From NCBI GenBank assembly GCA_965200145.1, contig CBDATG010000003.1, positions 62,001 through 126,000 of the forward strand: a stretch of DNA of 64,000 bases, given 5' to 3'. Numbering within the stretch: the stretch's first letter is position 1; each line of letters begins with the position of its first letter. A model generated the notes under the pieces. The model searched no databases. It saw nothing but the letters and a program-made list of their open reading frames with translations, and was not told the DNA's origin. The translations under genes were made by a program, and so were the position numbers. Shown here piece after piece: positions 37,344-45,299 of the stretch. The DNA is from CBDATG01 sp965200145 (lineage in GTDB: Bacteria; Chloroflexota; Dehalococcoidia; Lucifugimonadales; Lucifugimonadaceae).

Positions 37344-38354
37344 TCAGATCCTGAACCCTCGCGCCGCCGCACCTCCCGCTCCCGGAACTTCTGCCTCCGA
37401 CAAGACCGATGCAACTACATCATCCTGCACCATGCCACGCATTCTGGCCGACGGCGAGATTAGCACGCGGTGCGCCAAGACCGGCACCGCGACCGCCTTG
37501 ACGTCGTCTGGTGTCACAAATTCTCTACCCTCAGAAACCGCGTAAGCCTTGGCAGCACGCATCAGATTGATGCTAGCGCGCGGTGAAACACCCAGCGTTG
37601 AGTCCGGATGCTCTCGCGTCGCTCCTGTGATCGCGACGATGTAGCGTTTGACCAGATCATCGATGTAGACAGTGTCGGTGTATCGTTGCAACGCCACAAT
37701 GTCCATCGGTTCGCAAGACGCCTCAAGGTTATCGATCGGTTCAACGTTCTCTCGATCATCCATGATGGACACCTCTTCGTCTGCACTCGGATATCCCAGA
37801 GAAATACGCATAAAGAATCGATCTAACTGAGCCTCGGGCAACGGGAACGTGCCCTCATACTCGATCGGGTTCTGCGTTGCTAGCACCATGAATGGGCTCG
37901 GCAGCTGGCGAGATATACCTTCCACGCTCACCTGTTGCTCGCCCATGGCCTCCAATAACGCAGATTGAGTCTTAGGTGTCGCCCGATTTATCTCGTCCGC
38001 CAACACCACCTGCGAAACGACCGGACCAGGACGGAACTCAAACGTCCCGGACTGCTGGTTATAAACCGATGCTCCTGTGACATCGCTTGGCAACAAGTCA
38101 GGTGTGAACTGAATGCGTCTGAACTCACAACCCGTCGTGATTGCGATAGAACGCGCCAGCATCGTCTTCCCAACACCGGGGACATCCTCGATCAATATGT
38201 GTCCGCGGCTGATCAGCGATATCGTCGACAATCGCACAGTCTCCCGCTTGCCGATGATTACCTTGCTGATGTTGGACGAAATTCGGTCCAGCAGGTCCGC
38301 AAGGTCTTCCGCCGTGTGAGCCTGTGAATCGGAGGTCGGGGACTCTGAAATCAA
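37344..38354 (-). CDS. MoxR-family AAA+ ATPase
   Basis: The 336-residue ATPase has Walker A in EDVPGVGKTMLARSIA, Walker B in VVLADEINRATPKTQSALLE, and sensor I in FMVLATQNPIEYEGTFPLPE, all diagnostic of MoxR. It probably acts as a chaperone on the partner encoded by the adjoining DUF58 gene. The start is TTG at 38354 with AGGAG seven bases upstream. It leads the three-gene set MoxR-DUF58-TgpA; 27 bases separate it from the DUF58 gene. Confidence 0.93.
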   Translation of the reverse strand: MISESPTSDSQAHTAEDLADLLDRISSNISKVIIGKRETVRLSTISLISRGHILIEDVPGVGKTMLARSIAITTGCEFRRIQFTPDLLPSDVTGASVYNQQSGTFEFRPGPVVSQVVLADEINRATPKTQSALLEAMGEQQVSVEGISRQLPSPFMVLATQNPIEYEGTFPLPEAQLDRFFMRISLGYPSADEEVSIMDDRENVEPIDNLEASCEPMDIVALQRYTDTVYIDDLVKRYIVAITGATREHPDSTLGVSPRASINLMRAAKAYAVSEGREFVTPDDVKAVAVPVLAHRVLISPSARMRGMVQDDVVASVLSEAEVPGAGGAAARGFRI

Positions 38355-38582
38355 TAGTCACTCCTGGTGTTCATGTCAAACCTCGTGCCATTGCAACTCG
38401 CGCGCGAATCGGTGCCAGATGTCCCGCGCTGAGATGTTCATACGCCACACCTCTTCTATAGACCCGAGCCAGTCGGCGAGACGAAAACACTCTGAATGAG
38501 ATACGCATCAACGCGCGAATCGGCTTCGTTGCAGCAGCTCGACATCGCGCTGGAGAATGACGCCATCCGATGACATCCGTCA

Positions 38583-38599
38583 GTCAACGGCTGGTTGAC
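38583..38599. terminator. Small hairpin downstream of the aldo-keto reductase gene
   Basis: GTCAAC (38583-38588) pairs perfectly with GTTGAC (38594-38599) over a five-base loop, 17 bases past the stop of the aldo-keto reductase gene on the minus strand. No T run follows. The rest of the 262-base gap up to the MoxR gene shows no open frame or other structure I can support. Confidence 0.3.
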
Positions 38600-38616
38600 G
38601 AGGGTGTTCAGTTTAG

Positions 38617-39567
38617 TCATCGCGGCGAAGCTGAATCCGCTAACAGGTCGCGCAAGATAACCATGTGTTCATCTGGCAACCCCGGAGAATCAAGTGCCAT
38701 GCCGTTCTGAATTAGATGCGCGATGTTGGATGTACCGCATATCACTGTAGAGATAGCCGGGTGCGCGGCAGCGAACTTGTACCCGGCGGACACGACGGAG
38801 TCAACATCTCCCTCAACGAGCCAGCTAAGCCCATCCTTCAACTTCGGATGGTCAACATCAATCTCGCCATCAGCACCCCACGCTTCGATCAATCGTTTGA
38901 ACTCTCCATTCCGCGTGAGCGTGTACCTCACCGGTGCCATATTCAGAATGCCGACTCCGTGCTCAATCGCCAACGGCAACACCGATTGCGCCGCGCATTG
39001 GTTGAGGATGCCGTACTTCAACATGATGGTGTCCCACAAGTCCCCATGACGAGTCAACGCCTTAAACGGAACCGTGTGCCTTGGATCCTCAGTCATCATC
39101 TCCGAGAAACCAATGAGCACGGCTTTCCCACTCCGTTTGAGTTCTTGCAATGTCTCAGCGTAACGGTCAACCGCGTCTTCGTACACCTGCTGGTTCAAGC
39201 CGTGAATCTGCATGATGTCAATGCGGTCTCGATGCAACCGTTGCAGACTGCGGTCAACCGATAACAAGAGTTCTTGAGCTGGCGGCAACACACCGCGCTC
39301 TGCTCCGCTACGCCAGCTCCACTTCGTGGCGACCATCGCATCGCTCGAACCTACCGCGTCGAGCGCATCACCCAGCCAATCCTCCGAATCGCCGTATCCT
39401 GCTGCCGTGTCAAACAGGTTGACACCGAGGTCAACTGCCTTGGCCACCAGGCGCGCACGCTCTTTCCCTGTGAGCCCGGCCGACGCGCCGAACCGACTCG
39501 GTCCGCCCGTGCCGTAAGACATCAGAGAGACATCTATGCCAGTGTCGCCCAGCTTGCGATATTGCAT
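38617..39567 (-). CDS. Aldo/keto reductase
   Basis: This NADPH-dependent (beta/alpha)8 oxidoreductase has 316 residues. The tetrad is visible: Asp in NLFDTAAGYGDSEDWLGDAL with Tyr a few residues on, Lys in VATKWSWR and His in IDIMQIHGLN. The start MQYRKLGDTGIDVSLMSYGT and the C-terminal STVICGTSNIAHLIQNGMA are typical of the YghZ/L-fucose-dehydrogenase-like AKR subgroup. The substrate is unknown. The alcohol dehydrogenase gene lies 86 bases upstream on the same strand. Confidence 0.9.
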   Translation of the reverse strand: MQYRKLGDTGIDVSLMSYGTGGPSRFGASAGLTGKERARLVAKAVDLGVNLFDTAAGYGDSEDWLGDALDAVGSSDAMVATKWSWRSGAERGVLPPAQELLLSVDRSLQRLHRDRIDIMQIHGLNQQVYEDAVDRYAETLQELKRSGKAVLIGFSEMMTEDPRHTVPFKALTRHGDLWDTIMLKYGILNQCAAQSVLPLAIEHGVGILNMAPVRYTLTRNGEFKRLIEAWGADGEIDVDHPKLKDGLSWLVEGDVDSVVSAGYKFAAAHPAISTVICGTSNIAHLIQNGMALDSPGLPDEHMVILRDLLADSASPR

Positions 39568-39653
39568 CTATTTCACGGAGACTATGGGAACCGTTGCGCA
39601 GTCCGAATGCGTCAAGAGGTCGATCGCGGGAAACCTTCGCTGCCATCGTGTGG

Positions 39654-40706
39654 CTAATCGTAGACCATGATGGCACGCCCTAGAATCTCACCACTCTGAA
39701 GGTCATCGCACGCCTCGTTTATCTGATCGAGCGTGTACCGGCGGGTAACCAGCTTGTCTAGCGGGAACTTACCCTCTTTATGCCACCTGAGAAACTGATC
39801 GAAGTCACGCTCCGGATATGTAGCTCCCAATGATCCGCGGTACTGCTTCTGGTGGTACATGAACTGCCCAGGGTCAACTGTCATCTGTTTCGCCGGCATG
39901 CCGATCAAGACGGCCATCCCACCGTGATTCTCCGCGCCTGGCCCGCCGCCGCGCACTGAAGGCAAAATCTGCTCACTAGTGATCTGCAAACCAATCGCAT
40001 CAAACGCGTAATCGGCTCCGCCGCCAGTGATATCACTTATTGCCTCGATCGGGTCCGTCTTCAGAGCGTTCACTGTGTGCGTGGCACCCATCTCTTTCGC
40101 GTATTCCAGCTTGCCGTCGTCAATGTCAACTGCGATAAGCGGATGCGCCTGCAGGATGCTAGCCATGATCAACGCCGAGGTACCTACGCCGCCAATGCCG
40201 TAGATCGCCACGGAGTCGCCAGGTCGCACACGCGCCGTATTCAACACAGCGCCAGCGCCCGTCAATACCGCGCATCCGACAATCGACGAAACGTCTTTCG
40301 GATTGTCATCGTCGATCTTTATCACGTATCCCCCCCATACCTGCGCGTCAGTGCCCCACGTGTACGTCGATCCGTTGAGTGGCTCCTCACGGTAAGTCGC
40401 ACCGCCGGGATCCGGCGACCAACGTCCCCGAATCGGATCCTTCGGAACCCATGTGACGATCGCCAAATCGCCCTCTTTCACATGGCTTACATCGCTTCCA
40501 ACATCCGTAACGACTCCCGTTCCTTCGTGCCCCAATAGACAGGGCGTCGGCGTTTCTGGATTGTGCATTTGGTGCAGCTGGGAGTGGCACACGCCGCTGG
40601 AATATAGCTTCAACCTGACCTGGTCCGCGTTTGGCGGCGGAATCTCGATATCGTCAACGACCAGCGGCTTGCCGTGTTCAACATGTATTGCTGCTCTGGG
40701 TGTCAT
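39654..40706 (-). CDS. Zinc-type alcohol dehydrogenase (MDR family)
   Basis: The 350-residue medium-chain dehydrogenase has the catalytic zinc ligands in SSGVCHSQLHQM (Cys) and LLGHEGTGVVTDVGSDV (His-Glu). The NAD-binding motif is VAIYGIGGVGTSALIMAS. The four-Cys structural zinc loop of classical alcohol dehydrogenases is absent; that region instead reads DPIRGRWSPDPGG. The family includes NDMA-dependent and formaldehyde-type enzymes, so the substrate is open. It lies in tandem with the aldo-keto reductase gene and downstream of cinA. Confidence 0.88.
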   Translation of the reverse strand: MTPRAAIHVEHGKPLVVDDIEIPPPNADQVRLKLYSSGVCHSQLHQMHNPETPTPCLLGHEGTGVVTDVGSDVSHVKEGDLAIVTWVPKDPIRGRWSPDPGGATYREEPLNGSTYTWGTDAQVWGGYVIKIDDDNPKDVSSIVGCAVLTGAGAVLNTARVRPGDSVAIYGIGGVGTSALIMASILQAHPLIAVDIDDGKLEYAKEMGATHTVNALKTDPIEAISDITGGGADYAFDAIGLQITSEQILPSVRGGGPGAENHGGMAVLIGMPAKQMTVDPGQFMYHQKQYRGSLGATYPERDFDQFLRWHKEGKFPLDKLVTRRYTLDQINEACDDLQSGEILGRAIMVYD

Positions 40707-40827
40707 GGGTGCGCTCGCTTATTCTTTCACCGGATTATGCAGATTGAGTAGAACCGCGTTCGCGGACCGTATGCGCAATGATACACGCATCGTATCAGGC
40801 TCCAGGGCGCCCGCGGAATCCCGACAG

Positions 40828-40842
40828 TAGGTGCGGCACCTA
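40828..40842. repeat. Perfect inverted repeat over the cinA stop
   Basis: TAGGTGC (40828-40834) and GCACCTA (40836-40842) are perfect inverted copies around a single central G; the right arm contains the cinA stop codon. It may form a short 3'-end hairpin with a shortened stem. There is no T run. The 133-base gap towards the alcohol dehydrogenase gene otherwise contains only a second short palindrome, CCGCGTTCGCGG. Confidence 0.4.
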
Positions 40843-42069
40843 ACCGCGCTCTAACAAGCAATTACGGAGCAGGCCAAGAGCGTTCATCGCCGCACGACGA
40901 CGGTCCGGCGGCTTGCTACCCGCCGTCCTGACATGACGTTCCGCAACCGTTCGGCCGTCATCCACTACTACATAGGTATCGCCTTCTGCCAAGTTCAATG
41001 CCTCGCCGTCGAGTCCCGCAACGCCGTGAATCGCCACGCCGTAAGTCGAACCGGAGCGCTCCCGCACTGCTCGCGCCAGTGCAGCGGCATATTCCAAACC
41101 GGATTCGTGGTCAGAATCATCTCGGAGCAACCTGGCCCTGGTCCCAATAGAGTTCGCGATGTGTCCTTCGACGAACCTGTCACCAGCAGTCGTTCGCAGT
41201 ACCTCCGCGACGGCACCTCCGCTTAGATCTTCGTAAACCGCCACGCTAGCGTCGAACTTCGCAAGCAACTCGCCCACCACCGATTCGATCGTCTCATCAT
41301 CAACGCCGAAGATGTGTTGACCAAGAATGGCTCGCACACGCACCTCCATCGGCTCGATCATCGCCAACGCATCCACCTTCGACTCCGCCCGCGATGCAAT
41401 CCGAACATCGACCTGCCCTGGGCGCGCTAGCACGCCCAAGGTGGGATTAGATGACCCGGCGATGAGATGCCCTATCTTGTCGTCAACGGCGCTCTCGCCC
41501 ATGTCGATGACCTTGAGCACCCTGTAATGTATCGTCTCGCGCAGGTCGAATCTGCGCTGGAGATAAGGAATCACCTCCTGCGTCATCAACCACTTCATCT
41601 CAAACGGAACACCAGGCAGACAAATCACCGTTGCGGTTTCGCCTTCCATAATGAACGCCGGGGCGGTCCCGTTCGGGTTCTTCACCACCTTGGCGCCACT
41701 CGGTATCTGCGCCTGTTTTTCATTGTTCTTCGTGACGATGAAGCCACGTCGCTGATATCTATCTCGTAGGTCGCGCAGTGACTCCTCATGAGTAACAACA
41801 TCTACACCGAAAACCTTCGCAACTGCTTCGCGCGTCAGGTCGTCCTCAGTGGGACCGATTCCTCCTCCCGTTATCACCACGTCTGATCGGTCAACCGCCT
41901 GCGACAGCACTTCAACCATGCGCCGCAAGTTGTCGCCAACGGTCGTCTTGTAGTAGATATTCGCGCCGACTTCGGCAAGGCGCTGCGAGATCCAAGCCGA
42001 GTTCGTGTCGACTATCTGGCCCAGCAACAGCTCAGAGCCGATTGATAAGAGTTCGATGTTCGGTGTCAC
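40840..42069 (-). CDS. cinA: CinA-family nicotinamide-nucleotide amidase / competence-damage protein
   Basis: The 409-residue protein has an N-terminal MoCF/COG1058 domain (IELLSIGSELLLGQIVDTNS, VVITGGGIGPTEDDLTREAV) and a C-terminal CinA deamidase domain with VYEDLSGGAVAEVLRTTAG and TYGVAIHGVAGLDG. In other bacteria CinA hydrolyses NMN and/or ADP-ribose in NAD recycling. The conserved C-terminal pattern is diverged (VYEDLSGGAVAE where many have AESCTGGLLA), so deamidase activity is less certain. The start is GTG at 42069, with AAGGAG somewhat far upstream. Confidence 0.9.
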   Translation of the reverse strand: MTPNIELLSIGSELLLGQIVDTNSAWISQRLAEVGANIYYKTTVGDNLRRMVEVLSQAVDRSDVVITGGGIGPTEDDLTREAVAKVFGVDVVTHEESLRDLRDRYQRRGFIVTKNNEKQAQIPSGAKVVKNPNGTAPAFIMEGETATVICLPGVPFEMKWLMTQEVIPYLQRRFDLRETIHYRVLKVIDMGESAVDDKIGHLIAGSSNPTLGVLARPGQVDVRIASRAESKVDALAMIEPMEVRVRAILGQHIFGVDDETIESVVGELLAKFDASVAVYEDLSGGAVAEVLRTTAGDRFVEGHIANSIGTRARLLRDDSDHESGLEYAAALARAVRERSGSTYGVAIHGVAGLDGEALNLAEGDTYVVVDDGRTVAERHVRTAGSKPPDRRRAAMNALGLLRNCLLERG

Positions 42070-42174
42070 GGCCGGTCTTTGCTCCTTTAGTGGCGACTGT
42101 CAGCGAAACATTATGCAACAACCGAAGCACTCCGCGACGCGGATTGAGATTTGTAATTTATTTCTGGAAATCTG

Positions 42175-42209
42175 TTGACAAATCCTGTTCTAACATTTAT
42201 GTTCATAAA
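42175..42209 (+). promoter_or_regulatory. Canonical sigma-70-type promoter with overlapping palindrome
   Basis: TTGACA (42175-42180), a 17-base spacer and TATGTT (42198-42203) form a strong housekeeping-type promoter ahead of the gene at 42248. A perfect palindrome TTTATG-TT-CATAAA (42196-42209) covers the -10 box and could be an operator. An AAGGAG ribosome-binding site (42234-42239) lies eight bases before the ATG. This is the clearest promoter seen in the window. Confidence 0.65.
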
Positions 42210-42247
42210 GATACCTGTCATCCATCACTCGGAAAGGAGTGGACACC

Positions 42248-42973
42248 ATGTCTCCAGCCACACTCGAAAAGACTACTCCCGTCTTCGCGCCGAGGGAATT
42301 GATACCCCTCAAGACTTTCCCGAATCGGGAGCGCAACGTCACCCTTAGTGACTCTGATGGCATAACAAGAACCAGAATAGGTTCTCGGTCATCGGGGCTA
42401 GACCGTCCGGCCTGCATCGGGTCCGTCATCACGGACCGCGACGAGCTCGGCAGGCAGATCGCCACCGCCGCGATGAGCGGACAAACAGCCAACTTCGCAG
42501 TGGCATGCCGTTCAACAATGTTGGCGACCAGCTTCGCTACTCCTCTTCGAAGTCTTCTGCTCGCGCTGAGCAGTGGATTCCAAGGGATCAGCATAACCGT
42601 CTCCCCCAACCTGTTACTTCACACATATCCGGCAATGGAGTCACTCGTGCGGCACCTAGAGTCAACTGGGTGCCAGGTGCCTTGGCAACCGGTCGGAGAG
42701 CGAAGTGTCGGGCTGGGCTCGGCTAAGCATATGTTCGTTAGCTACGACACGCCAGTGCGAGAACATCCGCGACCCAGCAGGCCAAATCTCCTGTTGGAAA
42801 TCGTTGGCGCACACCTGATCCCTGCGGGCTGGTTCGATGCCATCGTCGCTCCCAAATGCGACTTTGATCGACTCGCAGTCGTCTGCTACGGCATGGTCGG
42901 CATCAAAGGCTCGCTATTTGAACGCGTATGGAACGACAACGGAACCCGCGGACTCCTGGGAACTACCGGATAA
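42248..42973 (+). CDS. Unrecognised protein, possibly a degenerate phage terminase-like ATPase
   Basis: The 241-residue protein starts at ATG 42248 with a strong AAGGAG ribosome-binding site. I do not recognise it securely. The stretch RPNLLLEIVGAHLIPAGWFD followed by DFDRLAVVCYGMVGIKGSLFERVW has the spacing of a Walker B/DEAQ region and following strand of terminase-like ATPases, but VGAH stands where DEAQ would be, and no Walker A is present. It may be a decayed or domesticated ATPase (low-confidence inference). It is followed 60 bases later by an HTH protein gene, and the pair lies between the convergently placed cinA and phoU neighbourhoods with its own promoter. Confidence 0.45.
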   Translation: MSPATLEKTTPVFAPRELIPLKTFPNRERNVTLSDSDGITRTRIGSRSSGLDRPACIGSVITDRDELGRQIATAAMSGQTANFAVACRSTMLATSFATPLRSLLLALSSGFQGISITVSPNLLLHTYPAMESLVRHLESTGCQVPWQPVGERSVGLGSAKHMFVSYDTPVREHPRPSRPNLLLEIVGAHLIPAGWFDAIVAPKCDFDRLAVVCYGMVGIKGSLFERVWNDNGTRGLLGTTG

Positions 42974-43033
42974 CGCGAACGCGAACCCTGCCGAACCACA
43001 ACAGACCTGCGAACTGCATCCGACGGGCACCAA

Positions 43034-43495
43034 ATGCTAAAGCGCGAGCCCATTCTCAATGTCGATGAGACCGAAGTTCCTCGCCCCGCACGCAAGCGGC
43101 GGAGGGGAACTCCCGAGCAATCCGCCTATGTCGACACCGGTTGCGAGCTTGCGGCAACGTGTTTGGACTGCCCATTGCCCAAGTGCAAGTACGACGACCC
43201 CCACTGGCGGCAGCGCAACGACCTGAAGACGCGCGACGCCCGCATAGTCGAGTTACGCAAAGCTGGCTATACAGTCAAAGAGGTGGCCAAGGAAATCGGC
43301 GTAAGTGATCGGACCGCGTACAGGGTTTTGCTCCGAGAAAAGCGTGGGGAGCGCAACGCCACCAGGAAGGAGTTCGCCGTTCACGTAGAAGCCGTAGACC
43401 GCGCCACCGTCATGTCGTTGGAGGACCTCGCCAAGTGGCGGCCGGTGACGGAGCATGCGGCGACAGAGGTACCTGATTCGTGTGGAACCAGCTAA
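43034..43495 (+). CDS. Cys-cluster / helix-turn-helix DNA-binding protein
   Basis: The 153-residue protein has a basic N terminus (PRPARKRRRGTPEQ), a four-Cys cluster (GCELAATCLDCPLPKCKYDD, spacing C-x5-C-x2-C-x4-C) likely to bind zinc, and a helix-turn-helix (RDARIVELRKAGYTVKEVAK then EIGVSDRTAYRVLLREK). The HTH looks like those of resolvases and phage small terminases. It probably binds DNA. It forms a two-gene cassette with the unrecognised gene upstream, and the palindrome at the cassette promoter is a candidate binding site. It converges on phoU, 32 bases apart. Confidence 0.65.
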   Translation: MLKREPILNVDETEVPRPARKRRRGTPEQSAYVDTGCELAATCLDCPLPKCKYDDPHWRQRNDLKTRDARIVELRKAGYTVKEVAKEIGVSDRTAYRVLLREKRGERNATRKEFAVHVEAVDRATVMSLEDLAKWRPVTEHAATEVPDSCGTS

Positions 43496-43527
43496 CCTTG
43501 TCGCAATACTACGCCTGCTACGTTTCA

Positions 43528-44220
43528 TCAACCACGCAACATCGCAACTGCATCCTTTGACCCGCCGACCATAACACCCTTCGCTATGTAGATCGCACGC
43601 TCCGCTATGTTCGTCGACCTGTCCGCGATGCGTTCAATATTGTGTGCCGCCCACAAGAGATATGTCGCACGCTCAGATACTTTCGGGTCTGCACGCAACA
43701 GGTCGAATATCTCCGACTGCATCTCAGCGTAGAGCCTATCCACCTCATCATCATCCTCTTCAATCCCTAGCGCAATCTCGCTAGCACGGTCAGGGTCAGA
43801 AGTGATGATCGTCTCGATGCTCCGCTTCATCATCGAAACCGCCAGGTCGCCCATGCGGGGAAGGTCGTCCATCTGCTTAAGCGGCGCGTCGTACCCCATC
43901 TTCAATGACATCTTCGCAATCCCCTCTGCATAGTCCCCAATCCTCTCCAGCTCGTTGGCGATGAACATCATCGCGATGATGCGTCTCAGATCAGCTGCAA
44001 GTGGTGCCTGCCGCCGTATTTGCTCGACAGCGTTGAGCTGGAACGCGTTCTCCATTTCGTCGATGCGATCGTCTTCTGCAATCACCGTTTTCGATGCGTC
44101 CAAGTCGCGCGACCGCAAGGCAGAGATAGATTTGAAGATGGCAGTTTCTACGGCGCCTCCAAGCAGTAACACCTCTGCTTCCAACATCGCCAATTCGTGA
44201 TCAAGTTGCTCGTTTGGCAT
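43528..44220 (-). CDS. phoU: Phosphate-system accessory protein PhoU
   Basis: The 230-residue all-helical protein has two PhoU repeats. It opens with LDHELAMLEAEVLLLGGAVE. The first repeat carries LRRIIAMMFIANELERIGDYA with EGIAKM. The second carries ATYLLWAAHNIERIADRSTN with IAERAIYIAKG. These E-x-x-R-x-x-D metal-binding motifs are intact. PhoU represses phosphate uptake and signalling together with PstB. The ATG is preceded by GGGAG. The pstB gene lies 51 bases upstream; the other Pst genes are not adjacent. Confidence 0.95.
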   Translation of the reverse strand: MPNEQLDHELAMLEAEVLLLGGAVETAIFKSISALRSRDLDASKTVIAEDDRIDEMENAFQLNAVEQIRRQAPLAADLRRIIAMMFIANELERIGDYAEGIAKMSLKMGYDAPLKQMDDLPRMGDLAVSMMKRSIETIITSDPDRASEIALGIEEDDDEVDRLYAEMQSEIFDLLRADPKVSERATYLLWAAHNIERIADRSTNIAERAIYIAKGVMVGGSKDAVAMLRG

Positions 44221-44271
44221 GATTGAACTCCCGCCGTATTCCTCTTGAACTCGCCATCTAGATTAGTCGGC

Positions 44272-45066
44272 TCAACCGATCCTGCCCGTGACGTACGCCT
44301 CGGTTCTCGGATCGATCGGATTCCCGAACACCTGCGAGTTAGTGCCATACTCCACTAAGTGACCCACACGATCCTCACCCACCATCATCACAGCCGCATA
44401 GTCGGAAATGCGAGTTGCCTGCTGCATGTTATGAGTAACGATGATTATCGTTACCTCATTAGCGAGCTCGCGGATCAGGTCTTCTATCGCTTGCGTCGAG
44501 ATCGGGTCCAGCGCAGATGCCGGCTCGTCCATCAGCACCACGTCGGGGTCTACAGCCAGTGCCCGGGCTATACAAAGCCTTTGCTGCTGCCCACCAGATA
44601 TGCTGAGACCGCTATCGTTCAACCTGTCTTTAACCTCATCCCACAAAGCAGCCCGACGTAGCGACATCTCAACAGTAGCATCAAGGTCATCGGCCATCGA
44701 GTTCACCCGCGGACCGAAGGCGACGTTGTCATAGATGCTCTTCGGAAACGGATTCGGGCGTTGGAACACCATCCCGATGCGGAATCGTATCTCCGTCGCA
44801 TCAACGTCATCCCCGTAGATATCCTGCCCGCCATAAGTGATTTTGCCCTCTACGCGAGCTCCAGGTATCAGGTCGTTCATCCGATTAAAGCACCTCAACA
44901 GGGTGCTCTTACCACATCCCGACGGGCCGATCAGCGACACTATCGCGTTGCGTGGTATCTGGATGCCGACCTGCTCGATCGCGATCGCATTACCGTAGTA
45001 GACCGATGTATTCCGCGCTTCTAGGACGATGTCCTGATCATCGAATGTTGCTATCGCTTCGCTCAT
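44272..45066 (-). CDS. pstB: Phosphate ABC transporter ATP-binding protein
   Basis: PstB drives high-affinity phosphate import. The 264-residue protein has Walker A in SLIGPSGCGKSTLLRC, the PstB-typical FNRMNDLIPGARVEG, the Q-loop FQRPNPFPKSIYDNVAFGP, the signature SGGQQQRLCIARALA and Walker B VVLMDEPASALDPIST. I choose the ATG at 45066; a TTG at 45117 would add 17 residues without family support. It precedes phoU, but no pstS, pstC or pstA is in the window; upstream lies a glycosidase gene. Confidence 0.95.
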   Translation of the reverse strand: MSEAIATFDDQDIVLEARNTSVYYGNAIAIEQVGIQIPRNAIVSLIGPSGCGKSTLLRCFNRMNDLIPGARVEGKITYGGQDIYGDDVDATEIRFRIGMVFQRPNPFPKSIYDNVAFGPRVNSMADDLDATVEMSLRRAALWDEVKDRLNDSGLSISGGQQQRLCIARALAVDPDVVLMDEPASALDPISTQAIEDLIRELANEVTIIIVTHNMQQATRISDYAAVMMVGEDRVGHLVEYGTNSQVFGNPIDPRTEAYVTGRIG

Positions 45067-45262
45067 GACACCGGCAACGCGGCTCCCGCGGTATACATCC
45101 CACGCCGCTACCGTCAATCTTACCGAACTCCTGCTAAATCTGTCACTACGCCGGGAAGAACCCCACGCCCACGGCGCAAGATATCCGACCGAATATATGC
45201 CACACGAGTTAATTCAACTTAACAATACCAACGCACCGCATTCTCACTTCATTGCACTCTTT

Positions 45263-45299
45263 CCCAGACAGCGAACAATCGCGCAACGCGCTATCTGGG
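45263..45299. terminator. Hairpin at the end of the glycosidase gene
   Basis: CCCAGACAGCG (45263-45273) pairs with CGCTATCTGGG (45289-45299) with one mismatch over a 15-base loop. It overlaps the stop codon of the minus-strand glycosidase gene and lies in the 224-base gap before pstB. No T run is present in either direction. Confidence 0.45.
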
